Shown: one piece after another, positions 24,101 through 33,378 of the stretch
Layout of the letters: each line of letters begins with the position of its first letter
How positions within the stretch are numbered: the stretch's first letter is position 1
NCBI GenBank assembly: GCA_052032225.1
Contig: JBPEWY010000013.1
Coordinates: 17,485 to 81,484, forward strand
Reading direction: 5' to 3'
Origin: JBPEWY01 sp052032225
GTDB taxonomy: Bacteria; Bacteroidota; Bacteroidia; Flavobacteriales; Flavobacteriaceae
DNA length: 64,000 nucleotides
Notes under the pieces: generated by a model
What the model saw: the letters and a program-made list of their open reading frames with translations, nothing else
The model's database searches: none
What the model was told of the DNA's origin: nothing
Translations under genes and position numbers: made by a program

Positions 24101-26056
24101 TTATTGTAATCTGGCATCTTTCCATGTCCAGGTAGAGATATCTACTTGTGTTCCGGTGTTATAGTCTGCTGTTGTAGATGCGTCTTCGCCATCTATTTGT
24201 ATGTTAGTTAATGGGCCGTTGTCTTTCATATCTATATTGGTATCGTAACCATCAAGATAAATGTTTGTAATGGTAGCGCCCGATTGCTTTTTAAATTGTA
24301 AAGCAGTACCTCCGGTTGTAGAAACAGCCGTAAAATTAATTAATGATGGGTTGTTGTTTACTCCATCGGCTTCTACTGCTGTTGAGAAACCACTTATGCT
24401 GTGCTTAACATAAGTGTTAGTTACGCTTCCGTTCCAACCCTCTGTCCAATCTACAGAGTCGTCTTCGTTGTTTTCTAAGTATAGGTTAGTAACCGACACC
24501 GTACCTCCAAAAAACTCAACCCCATCATCTGCACCGTTAATTACTGCAATGTTTTCTACTGTTGTACCAGAACCAACTGCATAGAAAGAGATTCCGTTGT
24601 ATTGAGATTCAGAGTTAATTTGTGCTCCGGTTCCTAAAATTACCAGGTTTTTTATTACTCCGGAGTTATCAGAATCATTATTACCACCATAAATAAACCC
24701 ACCAATTTCTGCTACTGCATTAATACCTTCTGTGGTTGATGCGTCTCCGCAAATTGTTAATCCGCCCCAATCCCCAGGATTTGCATTAGGAGAAGACATA
24801 ACAACCGGATTATCTGGAGTACCGTTAATTTCTATTTGCCCTCCTTTTAATACTGCAATGTAAACGGCAGTACCTTCTGCAGCAGCAGTAATTTTAGTAC
24901 CTGCCGGAATAATTAATTTACCGCCATCTTCTACAATAAACGAAGAGTTTAATTGGTACGATACATTAGGATCTAAAGTGCGTGTAGTATTTAATGTACC
25001 TTGTAAAACAGATTGGTCTAGAGTTAAGTTAGAGTTTACCCAAGCAAAATCATTAACATTTACTGTTGCTTGAGTGGTGTAGCTATTAAACGGATCGGCA
25101 TCTTCACCATCTATTTGTATGTTAGAGAGTGGGCCATTATCTTTCATATCAATAGAAGTAGTGTAACCGGCTAAAGATAATCCTGTAATGGTTGCACCAG
25201 ATTCTTTTTTAAACTGTAAAGCAGTGCCACCGGTAGTAGAAACAGCTGTAAAGTTTATTAGCTTAGGATTTTGATTTTCTCCATCGGCTTCAACAGCTGT
25301 TGAAAACCCTTGAATGGTATGTAGCACATACGTATTTGTAATAGTTCCACTCCAACCTTCGGTCCAATCTACAGAGTCGTCTTCGTTATTTTCTAAATAT
25401 AGGTTAGTAACCGATACAGTTCCTCCAAAAAACTCAACGCCATCATCTGCACCATCTAAAATGGCCACATTACTAATGGTAGTACCAGAACCTACAGCAT
25501 AAAGCGTTAATCCGTTGTATTGAGATTCAGAATTTATTTGAGCTCCGGCACCTTTAATAATTAAATAGTTAATACTACCTGAGTTGTCGTTGTTATCTGT
25601 ACCCCCATAAACTAAGCCTCCAACTTCTGCAACAGCATCTATGCCTTCTGTTGTTACAGCTTCTCCACATATTAAAAGGCCTCCCCAGTCTCCAGGATCT
25701 CCATTTTCTGATGTCATAACAACCGGATTAGAGGCAGTTCCTTGAATAATTATATCTGCACCTTGCTCTACGGCTATGTATCTGTCTGTTCCTTTTTCTG
25801 ATACAATGGTGGTTCCGGCAGGAATGGTAAGTGTAGCTCCAGACTTAACAGTAAACACGCCGGTAAGCTTGTACTCTTTAGAGGGATCTAATGTTCTGCT
25901 TTCTGTAACATCTCCCGTTAACTCTACAGCATTACCATTGTTACCGTTACCATTGTTTGGGTTTATAAACCCATCGTCGCTACTGCTACAAGCAAAAATT
26001 GCTACAGCAAAAAATGTTGCTAAAAAATAATTTTTAATGTGTTTGGTTGTTTTCAT
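24101..26056 (-). CDS. Duplicated beta-helix lipoprotein paired with a TonB receptor
   Basis: A 651-residue lipoprotein. The signal peptide ends in FACSSSDD with the lipid-anchored Cys at about 23; an Asn/Gly linker follows. The rest consists of two homologous halves, about 48-345 and 353-651, offset by about 305 residues, each starting RTLDP..Y-L...-GA/GG-L-IPAGT and containing DPGDWGGL-ICG, the GVEFFGGTVSVTNLYLENNE stretch, and STTGGTALQFKK. The repeating hydrophobic/Gly pattern suggests right-handed beta-helices. It starts 21 nt after the receptor stop, so both are surely one operon. It occupies the place of a SusD-like protein but is unrelated to it. Its ligand is unknown. Confidence 0.82.
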   Translation of the reverse strand: MKTTKHIKNYFLATFFAVAIFACSSSDDGFINPNNGNGNNGNAVELTGDVTESRTLDPSKEYKLTGVFTVKSGATLTIPAGTTIVSEKGTDRYIAVEQGADIIIQGTASNPVVMTSENGDPGDWGGLLICGEAVTTEGIDAVAEVGGLVYGGTDNNDNSGSINYLIIKGAGAQINSESQYNGLTLYAVGSGTTISNVAILDGADDGVEFFGGTVSVTNLYLENNEDDSVDWTEGWSGTITNTYVLHTIQGFSTAVEADGENQNPKLINFTAVSTTGGTALQFKKESGATITGLSLAGYTTSIDMKDNGPLSNIQIDGEDADPFNSYTTQATVNVNDFAWVNSNLTLDQSVLQGTLNTTRTLDPNVSYQLNSSFIVEDGGKLIIPAGTKITAAAEGTAVYIAVLKGGQIEINGTPDNPVVMSSPNANPGDWGGLTICGDASTTEGINAVAEIGGFIYGGNNDSDNSGVIKNLVILGTGAQINSESQYNGISFYAVGSGTTVENIAVINGADDGVEFFGGTVSVTNLYLENNEDDSVDWTEGWNGSVTNTYVKHSISGFSTAVEADGVNNNPSLINFTAVSTTGGTALQFKKQSGATITNIYLDGYDTNIDMKDNGPLTNIQIDGEDASTTADYNTGTQVDISTWTWKDARLQ

Positions 26057-26077
26057 TGTAATAAAGTATTAATTGTG

Positions 26078-28855
26078 TTATTTAAAGTTGTAGCTAAACC
26101 CTAACCCAATTTGAACTCCATTGGTGTACGATCGTACGGTTTCTTCGGCTTCAATATTGGTTGTGCTTGGTTTATTAAGTTGTGTTCTCTTTATAGTTGG
26201 ATTTAATAGGTTTTTACCGGTTAATCGTATGGTTAAATTGTTTATTCTTTTACTAACTACTGCATCTAGGGTGACAAACCCTTTTTCTATTATGGCGTCA
26301 TTGTAAAATTGCTCACTTGCAGATTGAATTTCAGGAGCTCCTAAAGCAAATATTTTATCTGATGCATAATTTGCAGTAAGAGTAGCATCTAATGGGTTGT
26401 CGCCATTTGTAGCGAAGTTTAACGAAGTGTTTACAATCCAGTCTGATGCTCCTTGCAAGCCTGTTTCTGTTAATCCTTTATATCTAAAGGTTCTAACAAA
26501 GTTCCCGTTCTCATCAAATACTTCTTTAAGGTCTTGTTCATGCCACATTCTTGTTGCGTTAAAGTTTAAATTAAGCTCTGAAGACTCATTGTCTTTCGGT
26601 TTAATTATTCCAATTCTGGTTTCTAATTCTAAACCATAAACTGTGGCTTTGTCTCCTGAATTAAAGAAAGAGAAAACTCCGGCAGAACCTCTATCTTGTA
26701 CTTTGTTAATAGGATCTTCTATAGTCTTGTAGAATGCTGCAATTGATATAAGCTCTGCATTGCTCGGAAAATACTCCCATTTTAAATCGTAATTAAAGTT
26801 GGTAGAAGCTTGTAAATTTGGGTTACCTCTGGTTACTTGCCCGGTAGGAGAAACATACTCAAAAGGAGCAATTTCTTTAAACTCCGGAAGCGTGATAGTT
26901 TGGCTGGTTGCAAAGCGTAAAGCGTGCTGCTCGTTAATATTGTATTTTATATTGAAGCTTGGGTAAATATTATCGTATGATTTATCTGATTCACCTATTC
27001 TTCCCGGAATATTACCAACATCATACAGTACATAAATGTCATCTACTTGGTAGCGTAAACCGGCATTTATGTTAAACTTGTTTAATGTAATAGCAACGTT
27101 GGCGTAAGTACCAACAGATTTGAGTTCTCCTAAATATCTGTCTGGTTGTAAAATGTTGTACTTTAATACACCATCTTCAAAATTTTGTGTAGTAAAAATG
27201 GCACTTAAATTATCTATTGAGCTCGGATTTATAGCATTTGTAAAAGCTTCTTCTACGCCAATAAACTGCGAACCGAATTTACGCTCTTTATTACGGTAAT
27301 TAGCGCCAAAAGACACAGCTACACTATGGTTTTCTTTATCTACTAAAGAAAGCTCGTTATTAAGTAATCCATTAAACTCTTCGTCTTCTATTGTTTGCTT
27401 TGATTTTCTTTGCTGAAAACCTCCGGTTCTACCTAATTGAATTAGGTCTTCGTTAAAATTAATTTCGTTTCTTATTCTGTTTGGTTCAGAAGCATCAACA
27501 AAATTGTATCCTCCGGCCCAATTAATACTGTATTTATCTGTTATGGTGTGTTTACCTGATAGTTGAGCAACCCAAAGACGTGTTTGAATAACATTTTGGT
27601 CACGAATAAACTGAAAAAGTCCTTCTGCCGGCTCGGTTTCTTCAAAAATAGTGGCTTGCATACCTCTACCACCTTCAAAAACCTGATCAGTTAATTTATT
27701 TACAAATAAAGAAGTAGCTTTAAGTTTGTTTTTTTCGTTGGCAAAAAAAGTAGCATCGGCTAAAACAGTTGTTGTTATTTTTTTTGCAAAAGTTTCTACA
27801 TCGGGGATAGAATCATCTATAAAATTAGATCTGAATTGTCTGAAAACACCTTTAGTGTGTTCGTGTTTGGTATTCTGTGAAGCAGTTAATATAACGGCTA
27901 ACTTTTCACCAAATTTTTTACCTAAAGTAGCATTAATACCATAATTTACCGGTGCTTGTAATTGTTGTGTGTTCCACGTTTGTTGGGTAATTGCATCAAA
28001 AGTATTTAGCTCTTGAGAATAAAAACCAAATTGGGTATTGTTAGTGTTAGGAGACACTTTAAAATTATCGTAAACTTCGTTACGTGCAACATTGGTATTA
28101 ATACCTGTGTTTACACCAATACTGTATTCTTCTGATCCGGCTAACTCTCGGGTGGTAATATCTACTGCGCCAGAAGCCTCATCTGCAGAACTTTTAACAG
28201 CATAGGTTTTACTAATACTTACATTCTGAATTATTCTGGTAGGGAATAAGCCTAAATCTATATTTTTTCGTTCAACATCATCAGAGGGAACAGGCAGACC
28301 GTTCATGGTAGTAATAAGGTATCTGTCTCCCAAACCTCTTACAAATACATCTCCGGAACCTTCACTACTGGTAACCCCAGATATTTTAGTGGTTGCAGTA
28401 GCAGCATCAGATACACCTAACTTTGTTAAGGCTTGTGCTCCAATACTTTCTTTAATTTCTACAGCCTTTTTTTGGTCTAATAACAAAGCGGTTTCAGAAT
28501 CTTTTCGGGCAACAGTTACTACGGTTACTTCTTCTAAACTAACACTGCTGGCCGCCAATGTAGCGTTAACATTGGCTACTTTACCGGTCTCAACAATAAC
28601 ATTTTCTATTTCTAAGGTTTCGTACCCTACGTAGCTAATTACAACGGTATAGTTTCCGGGTTGTAAATTGCCTATTTCAAAAAGACCGTCAAAATCTGTA
28701 GTCGTTCCTTTTGTGGTTCCTTTTATAATAACACTTGCAAAGGGTAGCGGCTCATTATTCATTTCTTTGTCTAAAATTTTACCCGCAACACTTCCTGTCT
28801 GTCCGTAGCTAATTCCTATTGCTATAAAGAATAAAAGAACTATTAATTTTTTCAT
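26078..28855 (-). CDS. TonB-dependent receptor with carboxypeptidase-like N-terminal domain
   Basis: A 925-residue outer-membrane receptor. A signal peptide (about 1-18) is followed by a carboxypeptidase-regulatory-like domain (about 20-110, GKILDKEMNNEPLPFASVIIKG), a plug domain (about 125-240, DVFVRGLGDRYLITTMNGLPVPSDD) and a 22-strand barrel ending in SYNFK. The VRGLGDRY plug class differs from SusC and from the two receptors at 38-43 kb. Two units downstream lie phosphate transport genes, and its promoter region shares repeat arrays and leader with the phosphate porin; I infer a phosphate or phospho-compound substrate. It is transcribed with the beta-helix lipoprotein gene. Confidence 0.93.
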   Translation of the reverse strand: MKKLIVLLFFIAIGISYGQTGSVAGKILDKEMNNEPLPFASVIIKGTTKGTTTDFDGLFEIGNLQPGNYTVVISYVGYETLEIENVIVETGKVANVNATLAASSVSLEEVTVVTVARKDSETALLLDQKKAVEIKESIGAQALTKLGVSDAATATTKISGVTSSEGSGDVFVRGLGDRYLITTMNGLPVPSDDVERKNIDLGLFPTRIIQNVSISKTYAVKSSADEASGAVDITTRELAGSEEYSIGVNTGINTNVARNEVYDNFKVSPNTNNTQFGFYSQELNTFDAITQQTWNTQQLQAPVNYGINATLGKKFGEKLAVILTASQNTKHEHTKGVFRQFRSNFIDDSIPDVETFAKKITTTVLADATFFANEKNKLKATSLFVNKLTDQVFEGGRGMQATIFEETEPAEGLFQFIRDQNVIQTRLWVAQLSGKHTITDKYSINWAGGYNFVDASEPNRIRNEINFNEDLIQLGRTGGFQQRKSKQTIEDEEFNGLLNNELSLVDKENHSVAVSFGANYRNKERKFGSQFIGVEEAFTNAINPSSIDNLSAIFTTQNFEDGVLKYNILQPDRYLGELKSVGTYANVAITLNKFNINAGLRYQVDDIYVLYDVGNIPGRIGESDKSYDNIYPSFNIKYNINEQHALRFATSQTITLPEFKEIAPFEYVSPTGQVTRGNPNLQASTNFNYDLKWEYFPSNAELISIAAFYKTIEDPINKVQDRGSAGVFSFFNSGDKATVYGLELETRIGIIKPKDNESSELNLNFNATRMWHEQDLKEVFDENGNFVRTFRYKGLTETGLQGASDWIVNTSLNFATNGDNPLDATLTANYASDKIFALGAPEIQSASEQFYNDAIIEKGFVTLDAVVSKRINNLTIRLTGKNLLNPTIKRTQLNKPSTTNIEAEETVRSYTNGVQIGLGFSYNFK

Positions 28856-28867
28856 TTGATGTGATTG

Positions 28868-28886
28868 TAGTTTTTGTCACCGCAAA
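28868..28886 (-). promoter_or_regulatory. TonB receptor core promoter and leader, shared with the porin gene
   Basis: On the minus strand TTTGCGGTGACAAAAACTA matches the porin copy at 17 of 19 positions. The TTTG is the end of the probable -7 box (8-mer TTCCTTTG, 28890-28883, imperfect against TAnnTTTG). Confidence 0.6.
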
Positions 28887-28897
28887 GGAACCTTGTA

Positions 28898-28959
28898 CAT
28901 GTAAAGTGAGCGTTAACAACGGGTTAAACATTCTTCACGATAAGGTTAACTGAACGTTA
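28898..28959 (-). promoter_or_regulatory. Pho-box-like array upstream of the TonB receptor gene
   Basis: On the plus strand, 7-mers at exact 11-bp steps are CATGTAA (28898), AGCGTTA (28909), CGGGTTA (28920), a degenerate TTCTTCA (28931), AAGGTTA (28942) and AACGTTA (28953). Four of six carry the GTTA core. The proximal unit is 7 nt from the -7 box, as at the porin gene. Confidence 0.6.
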
Positions 28960-29035
28960 CCAAACAAGCAGTTATGTTACCTTAACTTTAAGGGTTAATT
29001 TGTTTATCTTGCAAGCGCTTTTTATTACCTATTTT

Positions 29036-30379
29036 ATGAACTGGGAACAACTACTTTCATTAAAACGATTTGGAGATACGAATAAAAGATTACGAATAGA
29101 GCAAGATGAAACCAGACTTGGTTTTGAGGTAGATTATGACCGAATAATATTTTCTTCGGCATTTAGAAGCCTTCAAGACAAAACCCAAGTAATACCACTT
29201 TCTAAAACAGATTTTGTACATACCCGATTAACACATAGTTTAGAGGTTTCTGTAGTTGGACGGAGTTTAGGGAGGTTGGCCGGAAAACAGATTTTAAAAA
29301 AACATCCGCATTTACAAAATATTCACGGTTTTAAGTTTAACGACTTCGGGGCTATTGTAGCTGCAGCGTCTTTAATGCACGATATTGGCAACCCACCGTT
29401 TGGACATAGCGGAGAGAAAGCTATAGGCACCTATTTTAAAACCGGAGCGGGAAAACAGTTTAAACGCTTTTTAACCGATAAAGAATACCAAGATTTAGTT
29501 GATTTTGAAGGGAATGCAAACGGACTTAAAATTGTAACCGATAGTAGAGAGGGAGTACCGGGAGGTTTACGATTAAGTTATGCCACTCTGGGAGCATTCA
29601 TGAAATACCCAAAAGAGTCGTTGCCAAAAAAGCCAACATCGCATATTGCTCATAAAAAATTCGGTTTTTTTCAGGCTCAAAAAGATATTGTAGCAGATAT
29701 AGCTCAAGAACTTGGTCTTAAACCTTCACTTTCAGGCTCTGATATTGCTTTTAGCAGGCATCCACTAACATATTTAGTTGAAGCAGCCGATGACATTTGT
29801 TATACCATAATAGATTTTGAAGACGGTATAAACTTAGGCTTAATACCCGAAGAGTATGCATTAGAATATTTAATTAAATTGGTAGGCGATAGTATTAACC
29901 CTAAAAAGTACGGTTCTTTACAATTTAAAGAAGACAGGCTAAGTTATTTGCGGGCATTAGCCATAAACACACTTATAAATGAAGCAGTATCTGTTTTTAT
30001 GAAACACGAAGAACAGATTTTAGAAGGAGAATTTAATACTGCATTGTTAGACAAGAGTAGGTTTAAAGCACAAATAGATGATATAATAAAGGTTAGTGTA
30101 GCCAAAATATACCAATCTGATGAGGTTATAGAAAAAGAAATTGCCGGGTATAAAATTTTATCAGATTTGCTTCATGTGTATACCTCTGCACTCATAAATA
30201 TGCACGAAAACAAAGCAGGAAGCTACGAGAAATTGGTTGTTAGAAGCTTACCGGAATATTATCAAAATACACAATTAACACCGTACCAAATTTTATTAAA
30301 TACGTGCTCGTATATTGCCAGCTTAACAGATGGTAAAGCGGTAACCTTACACGCAAAAATTATGGGGCAGCAAGTGTAA
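29036..30379 (+). CDS. dgt: dGTP triphosphohydrolase
   Basis: A 447-residue HD-superfamily dNTPase from the ATG at 29036 (MNWEQLLSLKRFGD). Metal ligands are His67 (RLTHSLEV), His115-Asp116 (SLMHDIGNPPFGHSGE) and an Asp in VEAADDICYTIIDFEDG. The N-terminal DTNKRLRIEQDETRLGFEVDYDRIIFSSAFRSLQDKTQV is the dGTPase signature. It hydrolyses dGTP (or other dNTPs) to deoxynucleoside and triphosphate. An upstream TTG would add 12 residues and is not supported. It is divergent from the TonB receptor gene and converges on the DUF3078 gene with a 4-nt gap. Confidence 0.93.
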   Translation: MNWEQLLSLKRFGDTNKRLRIEQDETRLGFEVDYDRIIFSSAFRSLQDKTQVIPLSKTDFVHTRLTHSLEVSVVGRSLGRLAGKQILKKHPHLQNIHGFKFNDFGAIVAAASLMHDIGNPPFGHSGEKAIGTYFKTGAGKQFKRFLTDKEYQDLVDFEGNANGLKIVTDSREGVPGGLRLSYATLGAFMKYPKESLPKKPTSHIAHKKFGFFQAQKDIVADIAQELGLKPSLSGSDIAFSRHPLTYLVEAADDICYTIIDFEDGINLGLIPEEYALEYLIKLVGDSINPKKYGSLQFKEDRLSYLRALAINTLINEAVSVFMKHEEQILEGEFNTALLDKSRFKAQIDDIIKVSVAKIYQSDEVIEKEIAGYKILSDLLHVYTSALINMHENKAGSYEKLVVRSLPEYYQNTQLTPYQILLNTCSYIASLTDGKAVTLHAKIMGQQV

Positions 30380-30383
30380 AAAG

Positions 30384-31472
30384 CTAAAAAGTATAAGCTA
30401 TGCCTATGCCTAATACTTGTTTAAATTGAATTTTGGTGGTAGAAGAAATTACTTCGCCGTCTTCATTTTTTACTTCATCAAAGCGTACATCGTCATCAAA
30501 CTTGGTATGTGCTCCTAAATTTGCTTTAATGCTATTGTTTACAACAAAATCAAAATTCACTTCCCAATCAACATCAATATTCCCAAAACTATTTAGGTAA
30601 TCTGTATAAAGGCTAATCCTGTTCCTTAATGTAATGTTTTTAGCTATCTCTTGTTCCCAATTGCTATTAACCAAGATGCCCAATTCTGTTCTGTGTTTTT
30701 CTCCTTTTTCTATAATATTACCATCGTCATCAAACACAGCTTTTTTTACCCCAAAAGCCCCTTGGTTTGCTAATGTTTGGTCTAATACAAAAGTGGTTTT
30801 TTGGGTTAGCGGAGAAAGGTAAACAGAGAAAATGCCTGCTAAAGGAGAATACTCTGCACCTAACCCTAAGAAAAAATATCCGGGCGCCATAAATCTAGAG
30901 ATAGGATTCTCTCTGTCTGGATATTTAAAACCATCTGAAAATTGAGTTTTAAAATTTGTTTTCACAGAAAAAAACCAGTTAGAAAGCGTGTCTTTCCTAT
31001 AACCGTAGGTAGAACTAAAGTGAATTTGATCATCTGTTTTTCTGAGTTTTTCTCCTTCTTGTGAGTTAATACCGTATTTAAATATAAGTTCATTGTTCCA
31101 TTGTGATTTTTTGCTTTTGTAATTTCTAACCAGCTGTACATTTCCTAGTGCAGAAACTGAGTTATTACCACCTGCATTCCAATTAACAAAAGCAACTTCG
31201 CTGATGGTTAACCCAAAGTGATTCTTTTTTTCCCAAAAAGTAGGCACCGGAAAAACTGTTCTAATTTTTGTGCTCGCTAATTGATCATTCGGAACTCTAA
31301 ACTTTTTAGTGCTTAATTTTAAGCCGTTTTTTGGTTGAGACAGTACTTTAATTGCCACCGGTTTCCAGTAGGTAGAGTCTTTAAAAGCATCTAAATTTAT
31401 TTGCTGTCCCCAAGTAGCAGTTGCGCATATAAATAGCACTAAACCTATAGCCTGCTTTAAGTAATTACTCAT
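30384..31472 (-). CDS. Secreted DUF3078 protein, probable outer-membrane barrel
   Basis: A 362-residue protein with a signal peptide (about 1-22, cleaved near TWGQ). The DUF3078 hallmark is seen in LTISEVAFVNWNAGGNNSVSALG, followed by long amphipathic beta strands (for example NELIFKYGIN and GYFFLGLGAEYSPL) and a terminal strand QVLGIGIAYTF with a C-terminal Phe, as in outer-membrane barrels. Function is unknown. Its first 8 bp overlap the end of dxs, so it is probably co-transcribed with it; the pairing of DUF3078 with isoprenoid synthesis is a conserved-looking but unexplained context. Confidence 0.83.
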   Translation of the reverse strand: MSNYLKQAIGLVLFICATATWGQQINLDAFKDSTYWKPVAIKVLSQPKNGLKLSTKKFRVPNDQLASTKIRTVFPVPTFWEKKNHFGLTISEVAFVNWNAGGNNSVSALGNVQLVRNYKSKKSQWNNELIFKYGINSQEGEKLRKTDDQIHFSSTYGYRKDTLSNWFFSVKTNFKTQFSDGFKYPDRENPISRFMAPGYFFLGLGAEYSPLAGIFSVYLSPLTQKTTFVLDQTLANQGAFGVKKAVFDDDGNIIEKGEKHRTELGILVNSNWEQEIAKNITLRNRISLYTDYLNSFGNIDVDWEVNFDFVVNNSIKANLGAHTKFDDDVRFDEVKNEDGEVISSTTKIQFKQVLGIGIAYTF

Positions 31473-33249
31473 AATTAGCTACCAACGTATTTAATGTTTT
31501 AACAATAGAATCTTTATCTAAACCTATTTCTTGGTGTAACTCTGTAACTGTGCCGTGTTCTATAAACCTATCCGGAACACCTAACCTTGTAACAGGCATG
31601 GTGTATTTATTCTCTACCATAAACTCTAAAACGGCGCTACCAAAACCTCCTTGTAAACAACCATCTTCTACTGTAATTATATGGTTATACGATGCGCAAA
31701 TTTTATGCAAAGCTTTATGATCTAATGGTTTTACAAAGCGCATATTGTAATGCCCAATGACTTGTGGGTTTTTAGTTTCTTTAATTGCATCAGTAACAAC
31801 ATTACCAATATGTCCAATAGTAAGCACAGCTATAGTTGACCCTTTTTTTAGTTGTTCTGATTGGCCAATTTGTATCTCATTAAAAGGTAATTGCCAATGT
31901 AAAGTTACACCTCTGCCTCTGGGGTACCTGATTGCAATTGGGTTTTGTAGTCCTTTTTGAGCCGTGTACATTATGTTTCTGAGCTCTATTTCGTTTAAAG
32001 GAGCAAATACTATTAAGTTTGGAATGCAGCGTAAATAAGCCAGATCAAAAACACCATGATGTGTAGCACCATCCTGACCAACTATTCCTGAGCGATCTAA
32101 ACAAAAAATAACCGGTAAGTTTTGCAGCGCCACATCGTGAATTACCTGATCGTAAGCACGCTGTAAAAATGTGGAGTAGATATTGCAAAAAGGGACTAAA
32201 CCTTGTGTAGCCATGCCGGCAGCTAATGTAACAGCATGTTGCTCTGCAATACCAACATCTAATGCTCTATCCGGAAAAACATCCATCATATATTTTAAAG
32301 AACTTCCCGTTGGCATTGCAGGAGTAATGCCTATTATTTTAGTGTTTTTTTTGGCAAGCTCTACAAGTGTATGTCCAAATACATCTTGATATTTTGGTGG
32401 TTTAGGAGTTGAGTCTGCCGGAAGCAATTTACCGGTTTTAGCATCAAATTTTCCGGGAGCGTGATACTTAACCTGATCTTCTTCTGCTAGTTTTAATCCT
32501 TTCCCTTTAGTGGTAATTACATGTAAAAATTTAGGTCCATTAATTTGCTTTAAACGTGTAAGCTCTTCAATCAGCAAATGCAAATCATGACCGTCTATTG
32601 GACCGGAATAATCAAAATTAAGTGCCTTAATAATATTGTTTTGTGCAAGCCTTTTATTAGTTTTTACTTGGGTTAAGTATTGCTTTAATGCACCAACACT
32701 TGGGTCTATGCCAATAGCATTATCGTTTAAAACAATAAGCAAATTAGCATCTGTCACACCAGCATGGTTTAAACCTTCAAAAGCCATCCCGCTTGCTATA
32801 GATGCATCGCCAATTACTGCAATATGATGTTTAGTGTGGTTGCCTGATAGTTTAGAAGCTATAGCCATTCCTAAAGCTGCCGATATTGAAGTAGAAGAAT
32901 GCCCCACTCCAAAAGTATCGAATTCACTTTCTGAGCGTTTAGGGAAACCACTAAGCCCTCCTAATGTTCGGTTGGTATGAAAAGAATCTCTTCGGCCGGT
33001 TAAAATTTTATGGCCGTAAGCTTGGTGGCCTACATCCCAAATTAGTAAATCATTTGGGGTATCAAAAACATAATGTAGTGCAATAGTTAGTTCTACAACT
33101 CCTAGGCTGGCACCCAAATGCCCTTCTTTAGTGGCAACAATGTTAATTATAAACTCTCGGAGCTCTTTTGCTAACTGTTTAAGCTCTTGAATGTTTAGCT
33201 TTTTAAGGTCGGCTGGTGAGTTTATATGTTCTAAGAGTCTCGCTTTCAT
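31465..33249 (-). CDS. dxs: 1-deoxy-D-xylulose-5-phosphate synthase
   Basis: A 594-residue thiamine-diphosphate enzyme, near normal length. The N-terminal part has LIWDVGHQAYGHKILTGR and GVGHSSTSISAALGMA; the ThDP motif runs from GDASIASGMAFEGLNH to VLNDN. The middle pyrimidine-binding domain has DVGIAEQHAVTLAAGMA with the catalytic Glu, and the C-terminal transketolase domain has VEDGCLQGGFGSAVLEF. It condenses pyruvate and glyceraldehyde-3-phosphate, the first step of the MEP isoprenoid pathway. The gene overlaps the DUF3078 gene by 8 bp. The polyprenyl synthase at 50.4 kb uses the products of this pathway. Confidence 0.95.
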   Translation of the reverse strand: MKARLLEHINSPADLKKLNIQELKQLAKELREFIINIVATKEGHLGASLGVVELTIALHYVFDTPNDLLIWDVGHQAYGHKILTGRRDSFHTNRTLGGLSGFPKRSESEFDTFGVGHSSTSISAALGMAIASKLSGNHTKHHIAVIGDASIASGMAFEGLNHAGVTDANLLIVLNDNAIGIDPSVGALKQYLTQVKTNKRLAQNNIIKALNFDYSGPIDGHDLHLLIEELTRLKQINGPKFLHVITTKGKGLKLAEEDQVKYHAPGKFDAKTGKLLPADSTPKPPKYQDVFGHTLVELAKKNTKIIGITPAMPTGSSLKYMMDVFPDRALDVGIAEQHAVTLAAGMATQGLVPFCNIYSTFLQRAYDQVIHDVALQNLPVIFCLDRSGIVGQDGATHHGVFDLAYLRCIPNLIVFAPLNEIELRNIMYTAQKGLQNPIAIRYPRGRGVTLHWQLPFNEIQIGQSEQLKKGSTIAVLTIGHIGNVVTDAIKETKNPQVIGHYNMRFVKPLDHKALHKICASYNHIITVEDGCLQGGFGSAVLEFMVENKYTMPVTRLGVPDRFIEHGTVTELHQEIGLDKDSIVKTLNTLVANYE

Positions 33250-33366
33250 TGCTGTTAGCCTACAAAATTACAATTATTTAGTTCTTGGCATACCTGTTTT
33301 TAAGCTATTTAATAGTGTGCATTATCAAAATTCTTGCCTAAGTAGATTATGCATGGTTGTAAATTG

Positions 33367-33374
33367 TATTTTTG
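33367..33374 (+). promoter_or_regulatory. -7 box of the tadA promoter
   Basis: TATTTTTG fits TAnnTTTG and ends 4 nt before the ATG at 33379, which would give an almost leaderless transcript. No TTG is found at 17-19 nt. Confidence 0.5.
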
Positions 33375-33378
33375 TGGC

